Shown here piece after piece: positions 44,706 to 54,689 of a stretch of 64,000 bases of DNA. Position 1 is the first letter of the stretch; each line of letters begins with the position of its first letter. A program made the position numbers and the translations under genes. Origin of the DNA: Carnobacterium inhibens subsp. inhibens DSM 13024 (lineage in GTDB: Bacteria > Bacillota > Bacilli > Lactobacillales > Carnobacteriaceae); NCBI RefSeq assembly GCF_000746825.1, contig NZ_JQIV01000006.1, positions 1,054,001 through 1,118,000 of the forward strand, written 5' to 3'. Under the pieces are notes generated by a model. The model had not been told where the DNA came from. It was given only the letters and a program-made list of their open reading frames with translations, and did not search any database.

Positions 44706-44834
44706 TGGTAATTCCTCCTTAAGATTTGTAAATTATTTTAGTTATTGCCTTACTTGTTTTGTACTAAAAACAAGATAAGCTAATGTTCACTTTAGAAGAG
44801 TTTCTCCTCTAACCCATAGATCTTATTTACTATT

Positions 44835-45701
44835 CTAGTTAACTGCGTTTTGTTTTACAGCTGTATCTCTAAAAGGCGTTTGACTCAATTCTTTTAAATA
44901 CTGATCAGTATAAGGATGGAATTCATCTGAATTCCATGGTTTATCATGACCGGTAAAATGAACGATGGATGGTTGGCTAACAGCTTCTTTATACCATTTA
45001 GCATACTCATCATTTGGCGGCTGATGCCGTTCAAATACTAAAGAAGTTTGTGCATTCCATTTAGGATGAAGAGCATACCATTTTTCATAAAGCGTTCCAT
45101 TCAAAGCATCTTGATCATGGTAAATAATTTTATCCATTTGATTTTCAAGAAAAGCTAGGGTTTTTTCAGTAATCTGCGCTTTACGCCAGTTATCTAAATC
45201 AATGATCATTAACCCAGAATTAAAGTAGTAGTCTTCTGTTTCGATTCCTAATCTTGGATGAACAACTGCTTGTCCAGGGTCAACAACAGCCCCAACTACT
45301 TTGTCGCCAATATTTGTTTCATACAATTTGGATACATCATCCAATACTAAAACATCACTGTCTATATACAATACTTTTTTGTAATGTTTGTCTTCCAACA
45401 AATCTGGTAAAGAGATTCTATAGTAAGCTGTTTGAGTGATATGATCACTTTCCATTACATTTGCGTACAACTCGGAATCAACCTCTAAATAGTCAAGTGT
45501 TGCCGTATGAGCCGTATGATTGGAAATAACTTGCTTTAATTTATTTTTACTTTCCGTAGATATATGATCATCAATAATGTAAAACGCTACATCATATTCA
45601 GAATTAAGATGATCTAAAATCGTTTTTAGGGTGACACCTAAATAAGGTGCATAGTTATTATCTGCAGCACTTACAATTGGAATCAGTTTTTTTTCTCCCA
45701 T
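44835..45701 (-). CDS. Glycosyltransferase family 8 protein, copy 2
   Basis: The 288-residue protein has the same family 8 motifs: DNNYAPYLGVTL, DxD in IDSDVLVLDD (about 102-111), YFNSGLMIIDLDNWR, DQDALNGTL and HFTGHDKPWN. It shares the architecture of the protein at 43857 but is clearly diverged. I use the ATG at 45701, with AAAGGA 10 nt upstream; a TTG at 45707 is too close to that site. The two genes likely arose by tandem duplication. Confidence 0.92.
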   Translation of the reverse strand: MGEKKLIPIVSAADNNYAPYLGVTLKTILDHLNSEYDVAFYIIDDHISTESKNKLKQVISNHTAHTATLDYLEVDSELYANVMESDHITQTAYYRISLPDLLEDKHYKKVLYIDSDVLVLDDVSKLYETNIGDKVVGAVVDPGQAVVHPRLGIETEDYYFNSGLMIIDLDNWRKAQITEKTLAFLENQMDKIIYHDQDALNGTLYEKWYALHPKWNAQTSLVFERHQPPNDEYAKWYKEAVSQPSIVHFTGHDKPWNSDEFHPYTDQYLKELSQTPFRDTAVKQNAVN

Positions 45702-46078
45702 TTCCAATCATCCTTTCTATTTATTTGTCTATTAATTAAAAATAAATGAATAAATAATTAAAATTTGGTTTCTATTATATACAAAATTCTACCTCTTTCT
45801 TCCTTTTTTTACAAACGATACGCCTTGGTATAACAACGTTTACTTTATAATTTTTAAAAAGGCAGTCTATATCAAAGCGCTTACACCCTCTATTCACTTG
45901 CTTTCTTCTACTATTTAAAAATGAATTTTATTTCTTAAGTTCCATAGAATTTTTTTTGATTTCATGTATACTAAAAAAGAACTGGTATAATTACCCATAC
46001 TTTTTATTTTTTAGCTATTAAACATTTAGGTCATTTAATTGGATAGAATAACTAAGTAAAAGAAATGAAGGTCTTGTA
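45702..46078. other. Intergenic region between divergent GT8 and YiiX-like genes, with a cre-like site
   Basis: This 377-bp AT-rich stretch has no gene. It contains a catabolite-response-like element at 45874-45887: read on the minus strand it is TGTAAGCGCTTTGA, close to the CcpA consensus TGWAANCGNTNWCA except near its end. It could regulate either neighbour. Confidence 0.4.
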
Positions 46079-46633
46079 ATGAAAATTTACTTAATGCTAA
46101 CGGATACGAATACTGTTCTTTCTAGAACAATCAAACTATATACTAAAGCAAAATACAATCATGCTTCTCTTGCATTAGAACCAGGATTACTAAAACCTTA
46201 TAGTTTTGGACGAAAACATGCTTACAATCCCTTTTCAGGTGGATTTATAGAGGAAGATTTATCACGCCATTATTTTTTAAGAGCACAATGTGCTATTTAT
46301 TCTTGTGAAGTATCTGAACAGCAATACGACCGTTTAGTCGATGTTTTATCGTTTTACAATCAAACGAAAGATCTTTACCGCTTTAACTTAATTGGGTTAG
46401 TTACTTTAGCTTTAAATATTGATTTTGATCGAAGTGATGCTTTCTTTTGTTCTCAATTTGTTGCCTCTGTTCTTAAAGAAAGTGACATCTATCAATTTGA
46501 AAAAGAATCCTACTTTGTTACACCAGAAGATTTAAGCAAAGTCCCATTATTTGAACAAATTTATTCTGGCTCATTATTGGATTATCTTTTAACGACTTCT
46601 GAAGAACAAACTAAAACTCAGATGTCTTACTGA
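46079..46633 (+). CDS. YiiX-like permuted NlpC/P60 cysteine-hydrolase-fold protein
   Basis: The 184-residue protein looks like the permuted papain-like YiiX/YaeF family. The pattern is an N-terminal histidine in KYNHASLAL (about 28-36) and a later cysteine in FFCSQFVASVLKES (about 124-137), the reverse order of classical NlpC/P60 proteins. Such enzymes hydrolyse amide or ester bonds, some on lipids; no substrate can be assigned. No signal peptide is seen. It is a single-gene unit with its own terminator. Confidence 0.75.
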   Translation: MKIYLMLTDTNTVLSRTIKLYTKAKYNHASLALEPGLLKPYSFGRKHAYNPFSGGFIEEDLSRHYFLRAQCAIYSCEVSEQQYDRLVDVLSFYNQTKDLYRFNLIGLVTLALNIDFDRSDAFFCSQFVASVLKESDIYQFEKESYFVTPEDLSKVPLFEQIYSGSLLDYLLTTSEEQTKTQMSY

Positions 46634-46656
46634 ACGAATGAATTTATTTGAATAGA

Positions 46657-46693
46657 CAAAAAAGGATCGAGAAAAATCTCGATCCTTTTTTTA
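46657..46693. terminator. Bidirectional terminator
   Basis: AAAAAGGATCGAGA pairs with TCTCGATCCTTTTT, between convergent genes. Confidence 0.9.
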
Positions 46694-49600
46694 CACTTTA
46701 ATTTCAGCATAACTGCCTTTTGATGATTTAGTCACTTTAATATGAACCGGGATTCTTGTTTTTAGTTCTTCTACATGAGAAATAATTCCAACCAAACGAC
46801 CTCTTTGGTTTAATTCAACCAATGTTTCAATTGCACTATCTAATGAATCTGTATCTAATGTTCCGAAACCTTCATCAATAAATAAAGTGTCTACGCTCAC
46901 TCCACCGCTATGATTTTGAATCACATCACTTAGACCTAAAGCCAGTGCTAAAGAAGCTTTAAAACTTTCCCCGCCAGACAAAGTTTTCACACTTCTTTTC
47001 ATCCCTGTATAATTATCAAAGACATCTAGATCTAAGCCTTTAGGACCCGCTCCTTTTGTTTTTTCTTTATTGCGAATAAGCGAATAACGACTATTAGTCA
47101 TTTGTGTAAATCGACTATTTGCAGCTTCAATAATTTCTTCAAAATAAATCCCTAATACATATCGTTCGAATGAAATATACTCTGTTTCTTTAGATCCATT
47201 AGCAATCTCAGCTAACTCTTTGTACATGAGGTATTCTTCTTGTTGCCCTTTTTTTGTCTGATAGTTCAATTGAATTTGAGAAAGAATAGATTGAACCGTT
47301 TTTTCCGTTCCAATCAGCTCATGTTGTTGTGTTTTTAATGTTCTGCTGTGGTTTTCTATTTCTTGATTGTGAGATTGATACACTTCAATAGAGTGACTAC
47401 TTCCTTCTTTTTCAAGTTTTCTTTTTTGCTCCAAAATAGCGTCTTGATTCGCCCAACTTTTCTTATCAAATGATTCTATTTCCTCAATCATTTGTTCTTT
47501 TAGTTCTTTTTTCACTACATATTTTTCAAACGTATCATCTAATTGATTTATTTTTAACTGTTGATGGAACAATTCTTTCAAATCTGCCTCACGTTCAAGT
47601 AATAAACTTAGCTGCTTTTCAAAAGATGTTGTACTTGTTTGATACTGAGTTTGTTGTCTTTCTAATGTACTTTTCTGTTCTTGAGCTTCTTCGTATTCCT
47701 GCTCAATCGTTGTTATTTCCTTTATTCTATTGTCGATTTGTGCTTGGATTTCAGACAGACTGCTAGATTTTGTTCTTATTTTTAGAGTATCGATGTCTTT
47801 TTTTAATTCATCTATCCGTTTCACATTGTGTTGTATCGTAGATCTAAGTACTTGGATTTTCGATTCTTTTTCTCTTATTTGTTGTAAAATTTCTTGTTTT
47901 TGCTCTTCTACTTGCTCTTCCTTGTCCATTATTTTTTGCAAAGCAGCGATTTCTTTTGTAATTCTGTCTTGTTTTATACGATTCTCAGACACTAGCTCAT
48001 CAAGTTTAGCTCGTTTCTCGTATACCTCGCTTCGTTGAATAGATAGCTTTTCTTCACTTGTTTGAATCACTTCATTTAAACCCTGAAGTTCAATAGATAG
48101 TCGATCAAATTGCTTTCCAAGTTCATTTTTTTCTACTTCTACCGTTTCTAAGGCTTCTTTTGAGATTGTATCGTTCGCTAATTTGGCAGGAGAAGGATGA
48201 TGAAGAGAACCACATACCGGGCATGCTTCATTTTCTGCCAACTCCTCAGCTAATATACCCGCAAGATTTCGATTGTATACTACTCTTTTTTCTTGGTATT
48301 TTTTTTCAATTTGAGTAAAGACATATTCAATTTCTTGAAACGCTTCTACTTTAACGGTTTGTTTTTCTAGATTTTCACAAAAATCGATTACCGCTTCTTG
48401 TTCTTTTATCTGTTGGTGTTCTTCTTGCTGCAGTCTAGCTGCCTCACGTTGTTTATCCATAATGCTTACTTTAGCTAGTTGGATTTCTTTTAATTCATAA
48501 TCTATTTTATCTAGCTGTTCATTTTCCCTTATAACTTGATCGGTAAGCAAGACAATTAGTTGTTGCGTTTCTTCATTTTCATTTTCTAATGAGACCTTTG
48601 CCTGTTCTTTAGTCACTTGTTCATTGAGTTGTTTTTCTTGCTCTTTTAAATCGGTCAAAGATTCACGTTTAGCAGGCAGGTCTTTGTATTCAGTCTGTAA
48701 AATTTCATAACGGTTTTTTGCTTCTATGAATTGCTCTGAAATATCAACCAATTGTTTTTGTTCTTCCAGTAATTCTTTTTCAATAGACATTCTTTGTTGG
48801 GTTAAGGATTCAACTTGTTTTTTTGCTTCCAAACAAGTTTCGGCTTTTTTTGCCAACTCTATCTCTAATCGTTTTGCTTCTATCAACTCTTTAGTTGATT
48901 CTAAAGAGTTTTTTTCCTGTTCAAGAAACTCTAATCTCGTTAACCATTCGATTTTTTGTTGATTTGTCTGATATTTTCCATTTAAGGCTGACAACTCGTT
49001 TTCTAATGTACCAATCTTTGTTTGGTAATCTTCTACTAAAGCCGTTAATTCTTTTAAAATTGTTGGAACATCAAAAAAGGCAATCGCTTCTTTTAATGTT
49101 TCATTAACGTCTTTATTGATCATTCCTACAAATTGTTGCAGCGTATTTTCACTTTGATCTATTTCACGTTTCAGATTATTTGCTTGGTCTTTTAAAATCG
49201 ATTGAAATTCCTTGATGGTGTCAGTTTGAAAAATATTTCGAAAAATCTTTTCTTTATCGGCACTATTAGACTCCAGCATTTTTTTGAATTCACCTTGCGG
49301 CAGCATTACTATTTGTTTGAATTGTTCATATGACAATGAAAGCAATTCTTGAATCTCTTTATTTGCTTCATTAATTTTAGTAGTAACAGTACCATTATGG
49401 TGAAATTCAACTTCTGAAGACCAATTCTTTAATTTCCCATTCTTTCCTGGTCCTTTTTGTGCTGGGCTTCTTTTTATAAAATACTTTTTCCCAGCTATTT
49501 CAAATTCCAGCTCTACAAAACAGAGTATGTCATCAGAAGCAAATTGTGACTTAAAAGAATCCTTTCCTCGGCTTGTCCCACTAGCATCATCGTATAGTGC

Positions 49601-49750
49601 ATATGCAATGGCATCAAAAATGGTGGTCTTGCCTGCTCCTGTTGGCCCACTTACTAAAAAGAGCGTTTCTTGTTGGAATTGAGTAAAATCAATTACCACT
49701 TTTTCTTTATAAGGGCCAAAAGCATTCATAACTAACTTTAATGGTCTCAC
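46691..49750 (-). CDS. sbcC: Exonuclease subunit SbcC (Rad50-like)
   Basis: SbcC is the SMC-like ATPase of the SbcCD nuclease, which cuts hairpins and DNA ends during repair. From the GTG at 49750 the protein is 1019 residues. Walker A GPTGAGKTT is at 35-43, long coiled coils flank the zinc hook CPVCG in the middle, and the C-terminus has the LSGGESFKASLALALGL signature and FIDEGFGTLD Walker B. A GAGGAG site precedes the GTG; the sbcD stop is one base away, so translation is coupled. The longer ORF upstream lies inside sbcD and is not used. Confidence 0.96.
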   Translation of the reverse strand: MRPLKLVMNAFGPYKEKVVIDFTQFQQETLFLVSGPTGAGKTTIFDAIAYALYDDASGTSRGKDSFKSQFASDDILCFVELEFEIAGKKYFIKRSPAQKGPGKNGKLKNWSSEVEFHHNGTVTTKINEANKEIQELLSLSYEQFKQIVMLPQGEFKKMLESNSADKEKIFRNIFQTDTIKEFQSILKDQANNLKREIDQSENTLQQFVGMINKDVNETLKEAIAFFDVPTILKELTALVEDYQTKIGTLENELSALNGKYQTNQQKIEWLTRLEFLEQEKNSLESTKELIEAKRLEIELAKKAETCLEAKKQVESLTQQRMSIEKELLEEQKQLVDISEQFIEAKNRYEILQTEYKDLPAKRESLTDLKEQEKQLNEQVTKEQAKVSLENENEETQQLIVLLTDQVIRENEQLDKIDYELKEIQLAKVSIMDKQREAARLQQEEHQQIKEQEAVIDFCENLEKQTVKVEAFQEIEYVFTQIEKKYQEKRVVYNRNLAGILAEELAENEACPVCGSLHHPSPAKLANDTISKEALETVEVEKNELGKQFDRLSIELQGLNEVIQTSEEKLSIQRSEVYEKRAKLDELVSENRIKQDRITKEIAALQKIMDKEEQVEEQKQEILQQIREKESKIQVLRSTIQHNVKRIDELKKDIDTLKIRTKSSSLSEIQAQIDNRIKEITTIEQEYEEAQEQKSTLERQQTQYQTSTTSFEKQLSLLLEREADLKELFHQQLKINQLDDTFEKYVVKKELKEQMIEEIESFDKKSWANQDAILEQKRKLEKEGSSHSIEVYQSHNQEIENHSRTLKTQQHELIGTEKTVQSILSQIQLNYQTKKGQQEEYLMYKELAEIANGSKETEYISFERYVLGIYFEEIIEAANSRFTQMTNSRYSLIRNKEKTKGAGPKGLDLDVFDNYTGMKRSVKTLSGGESFKASLALALGLSDVIQNHSGGVSVDTLFIDEGFGTLDTDSLDSAIETLVELNQRGRLVGIISHVEELKTRIPVHIKVTKSSKGSYAEIKV

Positions 49751-49751
49751 T

Positions 49752-50882
49752 TTATTCTCCTCTTTCCATTTGATGCAATATATTGTCAATAATGTCTTTG
49801 CGCTCATCTGTTAAATTTTTTTCTTTATAATGTGTATAAAAATCAGCAAAAATATCTTGAATAGATAATTTTTCCAATTGTTCTTGATGCTTTATGGATG
49901 AATTTTCTTCTCGTTCTTTCTTAGCAACGTATTCCAAACCCATTGCATTTGGGTAACGACGCTTCAATTGATTCATTGCATCAATGACAAAATTTCCATC
50001 TAGCAATTCAAAAAATAGATAATCTTCTGATTGTTGTTCCATTATCTCATCAAATAATCCTTTAACAATACGCATATCTCTTTTTGGTTTAATATAGATC
50101 GGTTCAATCTCCACATGGTCTTTTTCTAACGTAACAAGTGACAATTGCTTTTTATGTCGAGCTTCTGATTTAGAATATTTTAATAATGACCCACTATAGC
50201 GAACTCGATCGTATTTTACTTTTTGAGCTTTATGCAAGTGTCCCAAAGCAACGTAATCAAAATCTTCAAATAACTCAACACTAACATATTCTGCGGTTCC
50301 AATACTTAAGGGTCTTTCAGAATCTGTCGTTTCAGAAGTATCATTGCTTAAGTTTATAACATAGCCATGTGCAATAAGCACATTTATTTCTTCAGGATCC
50401 ATCTCTTTTTTTATCGTTTCAATTTGGACTCTAGTAGCGTCTTCTAAGCTTTTAATCGTTTCAACTTGTAACAATTCTCTAGTGTATGCATAGTCAGCAA
50501 ATGGCAGTAAATAAAAGTTGACTCCTTTAATGGTTACTTTGCGTGTCACTTCTTTTACTGTTCCTTCAATATACAAACGATTAGTGGCTAAAAGGTCTGC
50601 TCCATATTCCACTCGTTCACTGCTATCATGATTCCCTGCTATGACTAAGACCGGTACATTTACTTCTTGAATCAGTCTTGTTAACACTTTATTAGCTAAA
50701 GACACTGCTTCTTTTGAGGGCATAGAACGATCATATAAATCGCCAGCCATAATCAATGCATCTAATTCTATTGTTTTTAACTTTTTAATCATTTGATCTA
50801 GAAAATATTCCTGGTCTTCCAACATAGAAAATTCATTGACGATCTTTCCAATGTGCCAGTCTGCTGTATGTAATAATCGCAT
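49752..50882 (-). CDS. sbcD: Exonuclease subunit SbcD (Mre11-like)
   Basis: The 376-residue protein has all metallophosphoesterase motifs of Mre11/SbcD: TADWHIGK (about 6-13), MAGDLYDRS, IAGNHDS, AHGY and LGHLHK. It is the nuclease partner of the downstream sbcC, with a one-base gap. Together they form a two-gene operon on the minus strand. Length is normal. Confidence 0.96.
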   Translation of the reverse strand: MRLLHTADWHIGKIVNEFSMLEDQEYFLDQMIKKLKTIELDALIMAGDLYDRSMPSKEAVSLANKVLTRLIQEVNVPVLVIAGNHDSSERVEYGADLLATNRLYIEGTVKEVTRKVTIKGVNFYLLPFADYAYTRELLQVETIKSLEDATRVQIETIKKEMDPEEINVLIAHGYVINLSNDTSETTDSERPLSIGTAEYVSVELFEDFDYVALGHLHKAQKVKYDRVRYSGSLLKYSKSEARHKKQLSLVTLEKDHVEIEPIYIKPKRDMRIVKGLFDEIMEQQSEDYLFFELLDGNFVIDAMNQLKRRYPNAMGLEYVAKKEREENSSIKHQEQLEKLSIQDIFADFYTHYKEKNLTDERKDIIDNILHQMERGE

Positions 50883-51084
50883 AGGTACTCTCCTTTAGTG
50901 ACATTGTTATAAAAACAGCATCCATTTTTAACGTTCTTCTACCAAGAAGTATACTACGAAAAATCCTTTGAAAACACCAGCTAGCGAAAACAAATTCTGA
51001 TCTTTCTCGTTTTATTTTATTGAAAAAAAACCATTCATTTATGCTATCCTATTATTAACTAGTACTAAGGAATGAGGCATAAAC

Positions 51085-51528
51085 ATGGAAAGACATTTTG
51101 ACTTATATGAACACCAAGCTCAATATTATGAAACGGATCAAATGGGAATTATTCATCACTCAAATTATATTCGCTGGTTTGAAGAAGCCAGAACAAATTT
51201 ATTAGACCAGATGGGTTTTGGCTATGCTAAAATGGAAGAATCAGGTGTTATCGTACCCGTTCTAGCGATAAATTGCATTTACAAATCAATGGTTCGTTAC
51301 AATGATCGAGTGTACATCATTCCTAAAATCGAAGAGTTCAATGGGATTAGACTGACTATTTCGTATCGTATAGTGGATAAAGCTACAGGTGAATTACGAA
51401 CAACTGGAGAAAGCAAACACTGTTTCTTAAACAAAGAAAACCGCCCTTTTTCATTGAAAAAAGAACAGCCTAAATTATATGATTTATTCGATTCTTATTT
51501 AAAAGTTGATTTATCTATTCCAAAATAG
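51085..51528 (+). CDS. YbgC/FadM-like acyl-CoA thioesterase
   Basis: The 147-residue protein is a single hot-dog domain with the 4-hydroxybenzoyl-CoA-thioesterase-like active-site motif YYETDQMGIIHHSNYIRWFEE (about 13-33), where the aspartate is catalytic. It would hydrolyse small or medium acyl-CoAs; substrate unknown. The gene is single, bounded by a terminator. Confidence 0.88.
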   Translation: MERHFDLYEHQAQYYETDQMGIIHHSNYIRWFEEARTNLLDQMGFGYAKMEESGVIVPVLAINCIYKSMVRYNDRVYIIPKIEEFNGIRLTISYRIVDKATGELRTTGESKHCFLNKENRPFSLKKEQPKLYDLFDSYLKVDLSIPK

Positions 51529-51543
51529 ACATCTAAAAAAATC

Positions 51544-51592
51544 AAATAAGCCCAAGAAGACAGGTTGCTTTTGTCTTCTTGGGCTTATTTAT
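51544..51592. terminator. Bidirectional terminator
   Basis: A 19-bp perfect stem (51544-51562 with 51572-51590; AAATAAGCCCAAGAAGACA) between convergent genes. Confidence 0.92.
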
Positions 51593-51593
51593 C

Positions 51594-52154
51594 TTATCCT
51601 TTTTCAGTAATTAAATTTTGAACAGGTATATCAAAAGGTTCAATAGGCAATTTTGAAGTTAACTGTCTTGAATATATAAGCGCAGCAGTTCGATTGGGAA
51701 AATTGCTTAAAAAACGATCATAATACCCACCACCAAAACCGATTCGATAACCTTTTTCATCAAAAATCAGTCCTGGTACTAAAACTAAATCAATTTCTTT
51801 TTTAGACACTTCTGTAGTCTCAAGAGGTTTTGGTTCAATGAGATTGTAAAAGCCTTTTTCCAGTTGTTCTCTATTTGTGAAATCATAAAAAGTCATCGCT
51901 TTTTCCTTTGGAATACATTTTGGAGCACAAACGATTTTACCTTCTTGCCAAGCTCGGTCGATAATACCGAATGTATTCCATTCAAATCCTTGAGAAAGCG
52001 TAACCCCAACTCTTTTAGCCTCTTTCCATTCTTCAGATTCAAATAAATTTTTTTCCAATTTTCTTTCGATTGCTACTTTTTCTTCTGAAGAAATGCTCTT
52101 CAAAAAAGAAATCATTTGCTGACGCAATAGTTGCTTATCTATTTTTTTTGTCAT
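51594..52154 (-). CDS. 5-formyltetrahydrofolate cyclo-ligase
   Basis: The 186-residue enzyme turns 5-formyl-THF into 5,10-methenyl-THF with ATP. Family motifs are LVLVPGLIFDEKGYRIGFGGGYYDRFL (about 129-155), including the glycine-rich ATP loop, and KIVCAPKCIP near 72-81. It ends a three-gene one-carbon-folate operon with fchA and fhs. Confidence 0.93.
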   Translation of the reverse strand: MTKKIDKQLLRQQMISFLKSISSEEKVAIERKLEKNLFESEEWKEAKRVGVTLSQGFEWNTFGIIDRAWQEGKIVCAPKCIPKEKAMTFYDFTNREQLEKGFYNLIEPKPLETTEVSKKEIDLVLVPGLIFDEKGYRIGFGGGYYDRFLSNFPNRTAALIYSRQLTSKLPIEPFDIPVQNLITEKG

Positions 52155-52192
52155 TGCTTCCTCTTTCTGTCCATTTATTTTGATTAATGGGG

Positions 52193-52816
52193 TTATTTAT
52201 AAGAAAATTTGATTTTTTTGTATACTTTATCCGCAAGAAAAGATCCTTCCTCTACTAAAAGATCGGCCTTTTGGTTTAAAGCCTCTTTCTTTTGCATGTT
52301 TTTCATTTCAGCAGTATTGACGTAGACACTAAGACTAGCCCCTTCTAAAGCCGCTTTGCAGAAAAGTATTCCGGTTCCTGCATCTGCTATCAGCATCGTA
52401 TTTCCAATTTTTGATAAGCTTCCAAGAATCTCGATTGCTCGTACCGCTTTCTCCATAATTTCAATTGGCACAGTTGTTGCTCCAACCAAAGTCTTTTCTA
52501 TAACATTCTCTTTGTATTCTACTTCTGCAGAAGTTGACTTTGGCAGTTTATAAGCTTGTGCTAAAGGGTAAAAAGCGTCCGCATCTTTTTGGATCAAATC
52601 TTCTAAGTCCATCTTTATCTTTTCCAGTTCATGTACACATTCCTGAACTTCAAGTTGAACAGATTCATACTTCTTTTTTCCGATGGTAAAGTTGCCCACC
52701 ATACTGCCTAAAGCAGATCCTATGGCTGCTACTAACGCTGCTGCACCGCCTGCTCCAGGAGTGGATTTTTTTGCTGACAAATCTGTTAAAAATTGTTCAA
52801 TAGATTGTTCTTTCAT
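52193..52816 (-). CDS. fchA: Methenyltetrahydrofolate cyclohydrolase, FTCD-C type
   Basis: The 207-residue protein resembles the cyclodeaminase domain of formiminotransferase-cyclodeaminase and clostridial FchA. The STPGAGGAAALVAAIGSALGSMVGNFT region (about 17-43) is the family signature. Beside fhs and the formyl-THF ligase, its likely reaction is 5,10-methenyl-THF to 10-formyl-THF. I use the ATG at 52816 with AAAGGTGG upstream. It lies 34 bp downstream of fhs on the same strand. Confidence 0.85.
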   Translation of the reverse strand: MKEQSIEQFLTDLSAKKSTPGAGGAAALVAAIGSALGSMVGNFTIGKKKYESVQLEVQECVHELEKIKMDLEDLIQKDADAFYPLAQAYKLPKSTSAEVEYKENVIEKTLVGATTVPIEIMEKAVRAIEILGSLSKIGNTMLIADAGTGILFCKAALEGASLSVYVNTAEMKNMQKKEALNQKADLLVEEGSFLADKVYKKIKFSYK

Positions 52817-52850
52817 TGCTATGACCACCTTTCATTCTTATAATAAGAAA

Positions 52851-54527
52851 TTAAAATAATCCAATGACTCTTCCATCAGACAGAACATCAATCGATTCTG
52901 CTGCAGGTACTTTTGGTAATCCCGGCATCGTCATAATATCACCCGTTAAAACAACAATAAAACCTGCTCCAGCAGAAACTTTTACCTTTTTGATCGTAAC
53001 TGTAAAGTCTTCTGGACGCCCTAATTTATTTTTATCATCTGAAAACGAATATTGCGTTTTTGCCATACATATAGGTAAATCCCCAAATCCAAGAGTTTCT
53101 AAACGACTGATTTCTTTTTTTACTCCAGGAGCTAATACAATCCCTTCACCGCCATATACTTTTTGAACAACTTTAGTCATTTTATCTATTAACGAATCTT
53201 CTAATTCATAGGCATATGTTAAAGTACTTTCTTGATCTGCAAGTTTCACGACCGCTTGAGCTAAAGCTTGACCACCATTCCCACCATTTTCCCAAACATC
53301 TGATAAAACAACATTTACCCCTAATTGTTTGCATTTTTCTTCTACCAAAGCTAATTCTTGAGCTGTATCCGTTGGAAATTTATTGATGGCTACAACGGTT
53401 GGCATTCCAAAAACAGTTTGCATGTTTTCAATATGCTTCATTAAATTAGGTAATCCTTTTTCAAGGGCTGAAAGATTTTCTTTATTCAATTCTTTTTTAG
53501 ACATGCCGCCATGCATCTTTAAAGCTCTAACTGTTGCGACAACAACGACTGCTGATGGTTCCAATCCTGATAACCGGCATTTAATATCCATGAATTTTTC
53601 TGCTCCTAGATCAGCTCCAAAACCGGCTTCCGTTACGACATAATCAGCATATTTCAAAGCCAATTTCGTTGCTTTGATGCTATTGCAGCCATGTGCAATA
53701 TTGGCAAATGGACCGCCATGAACAAAAGCAGGCGTATGTTCTAATGTTTGGACCAAATTCGGTTTCAGTGCGTCTTTTAATAGTGCAGCCATTGCTCCAT
53801 GTGCTTTTAAATCACCAGCTGTAACGGGCTGTCCTGCATGAGTGTACCCTACGATGATTCTTTTCAGTTTATCTTTCATTTCTTCCATATCTGTGGATAA
53901 ACATAAGATTGCCATGATCTCAGAAGCAACTGTAATATCAAATCCATCTTCACGCGGAACACCATTTGTTTTGCCGTTTAAACCATCAACGATAAAACGT
54001 AATTGGCGATCATTCATATCTACTACTCGTTTCCACGTAATGTTTCGTGTATCGATAGCTAGTGAATTGCCATGATGAATATGGTTATCCAGCATAGCCG
54101 CTAGTAAATTGTTAGCTGCACTGATGGCATGAAAGTCACCTGTAAAATGTAAATTTAAATCTTCCATCGGCACGACTTGAGCATACCCGCCTCCAGCTGC
54201 ACCTCCTTTCATCCCAAATACAGGACCTAATGAAGGCTCTCTTAAAGCAATTGCTGCTTTCTTGCCTATTTTTTGAAGTCCGTCTCCTAAGCCTACGACA
54301 GTAGTTGTTTTGCCTTCCCCAGCTGGTGTAGGCGTAATAGCCGTTACCAAGATCAATTTTCCTTCTTTTCTGGTATCTAAATCAGCAATTTCTATTTCAT
54401 TGATCTTTGCTTTGTATTTCCCATACTGTTCAATCGATTCACTGTCTATTCCTAATTTTTCAGCCACTTCTACTATTGGTTCCATAATGGCTTCTTGTGC
54501 AATCGTTACATCGTTTTTAAATTCCAT
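52851..54527 (-). CDS. fhs: Formate-tetrahydrofolate ligase
   Basis: The 558-residue enzyme makes 10-formyl-THF from formate, THF and ATP. The P-loop-like [12 protein letters not shown] (about 66-77) and [22 protein letters not shown] (about 95-116) are highly conserved family motifs, and the length is standard. It is the first gene of the operon fhs-fchA-formyl-THF cyclo-ligase, a compact one-carbon supply unit for purine and formyl-Met synthesis. Confidence 0.97.
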   Translation of the reverse strand: MEFKNDVTIAQEAIMEPIVEVAEKLGIDSESIEQYGKYKAKINEIEIADLDTRKEGKLILVTAITPTPAGEGKTTTVVGLGDGLQKIGKKAAIALREPSLGPVFGMKGGAAGGGYAQVVPMEDLNLHFTGDFHAISAANNLLAAMLDNHIHHGNSLAIDTRNITWKRVVDMNDRQLRFIVDGLNGKTNGVPREDGFDITVASEIMAILCLSTDMEEMKDKLKRIIVGYTHAGQPVTAGDLKAHGAMAALLKDALKPNLVQTLEHTPAFVHGGPFANIAHGCNSIKATKLALKYADYVVTEAGFGADLGAEKFMDIKCRLSGLEPSAVVVVATVRALKMHGGMSKKELNKENLSALEKGLPNLMKHIENMQTVFGMPTVVAINKFPTDTAQELALVEEKCKQLGVNVVLSDVWENGGNGGQALAQAVVKLADQESTLTYAYELEDSLIDKMTKVVQKVYGGEGIVLAPGVKKEISRLETLGFGDLPICMAKTQYSFSDDKNKLGRPEDFTVTIKKVKVSAGAGFIVVLTGDIMTMPGLPKVPAAESIDVLSDGRVIGLF

Positions 54528-54649
54528 AGGTAATCCCTCCGCCTAGTCTTAAACTCAATATTCTTATCTCTATACTATCATTTTTCTGGTTTTATTCCTT
54601 ATAGTATTGTAAAATCTCTCAATATTTTTTGATTTTTATTGTTTACATA

Positions 54650-54685
54650 AAAAGACGAATGTACTTAAGAGAAGTACATTCGCCT
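54650..54685 (-). terminator. Rho-independent terminator after the DAACS symporter gene
   Basis: CGAATGTACTT pairs with AAGTACATTCG; the minus strand continues with TCTTTTTAT. Confidence 0.85.
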
Positions 54686-54689
54686 GTCT

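Noticed and set aside
47470..49107. Several plus-strand ORFs of 70-102 codons
   Set aside because: All lie antisense inside the sbcC coiled-coil region, where repeated Glu/Lys codons give long mirror frames.
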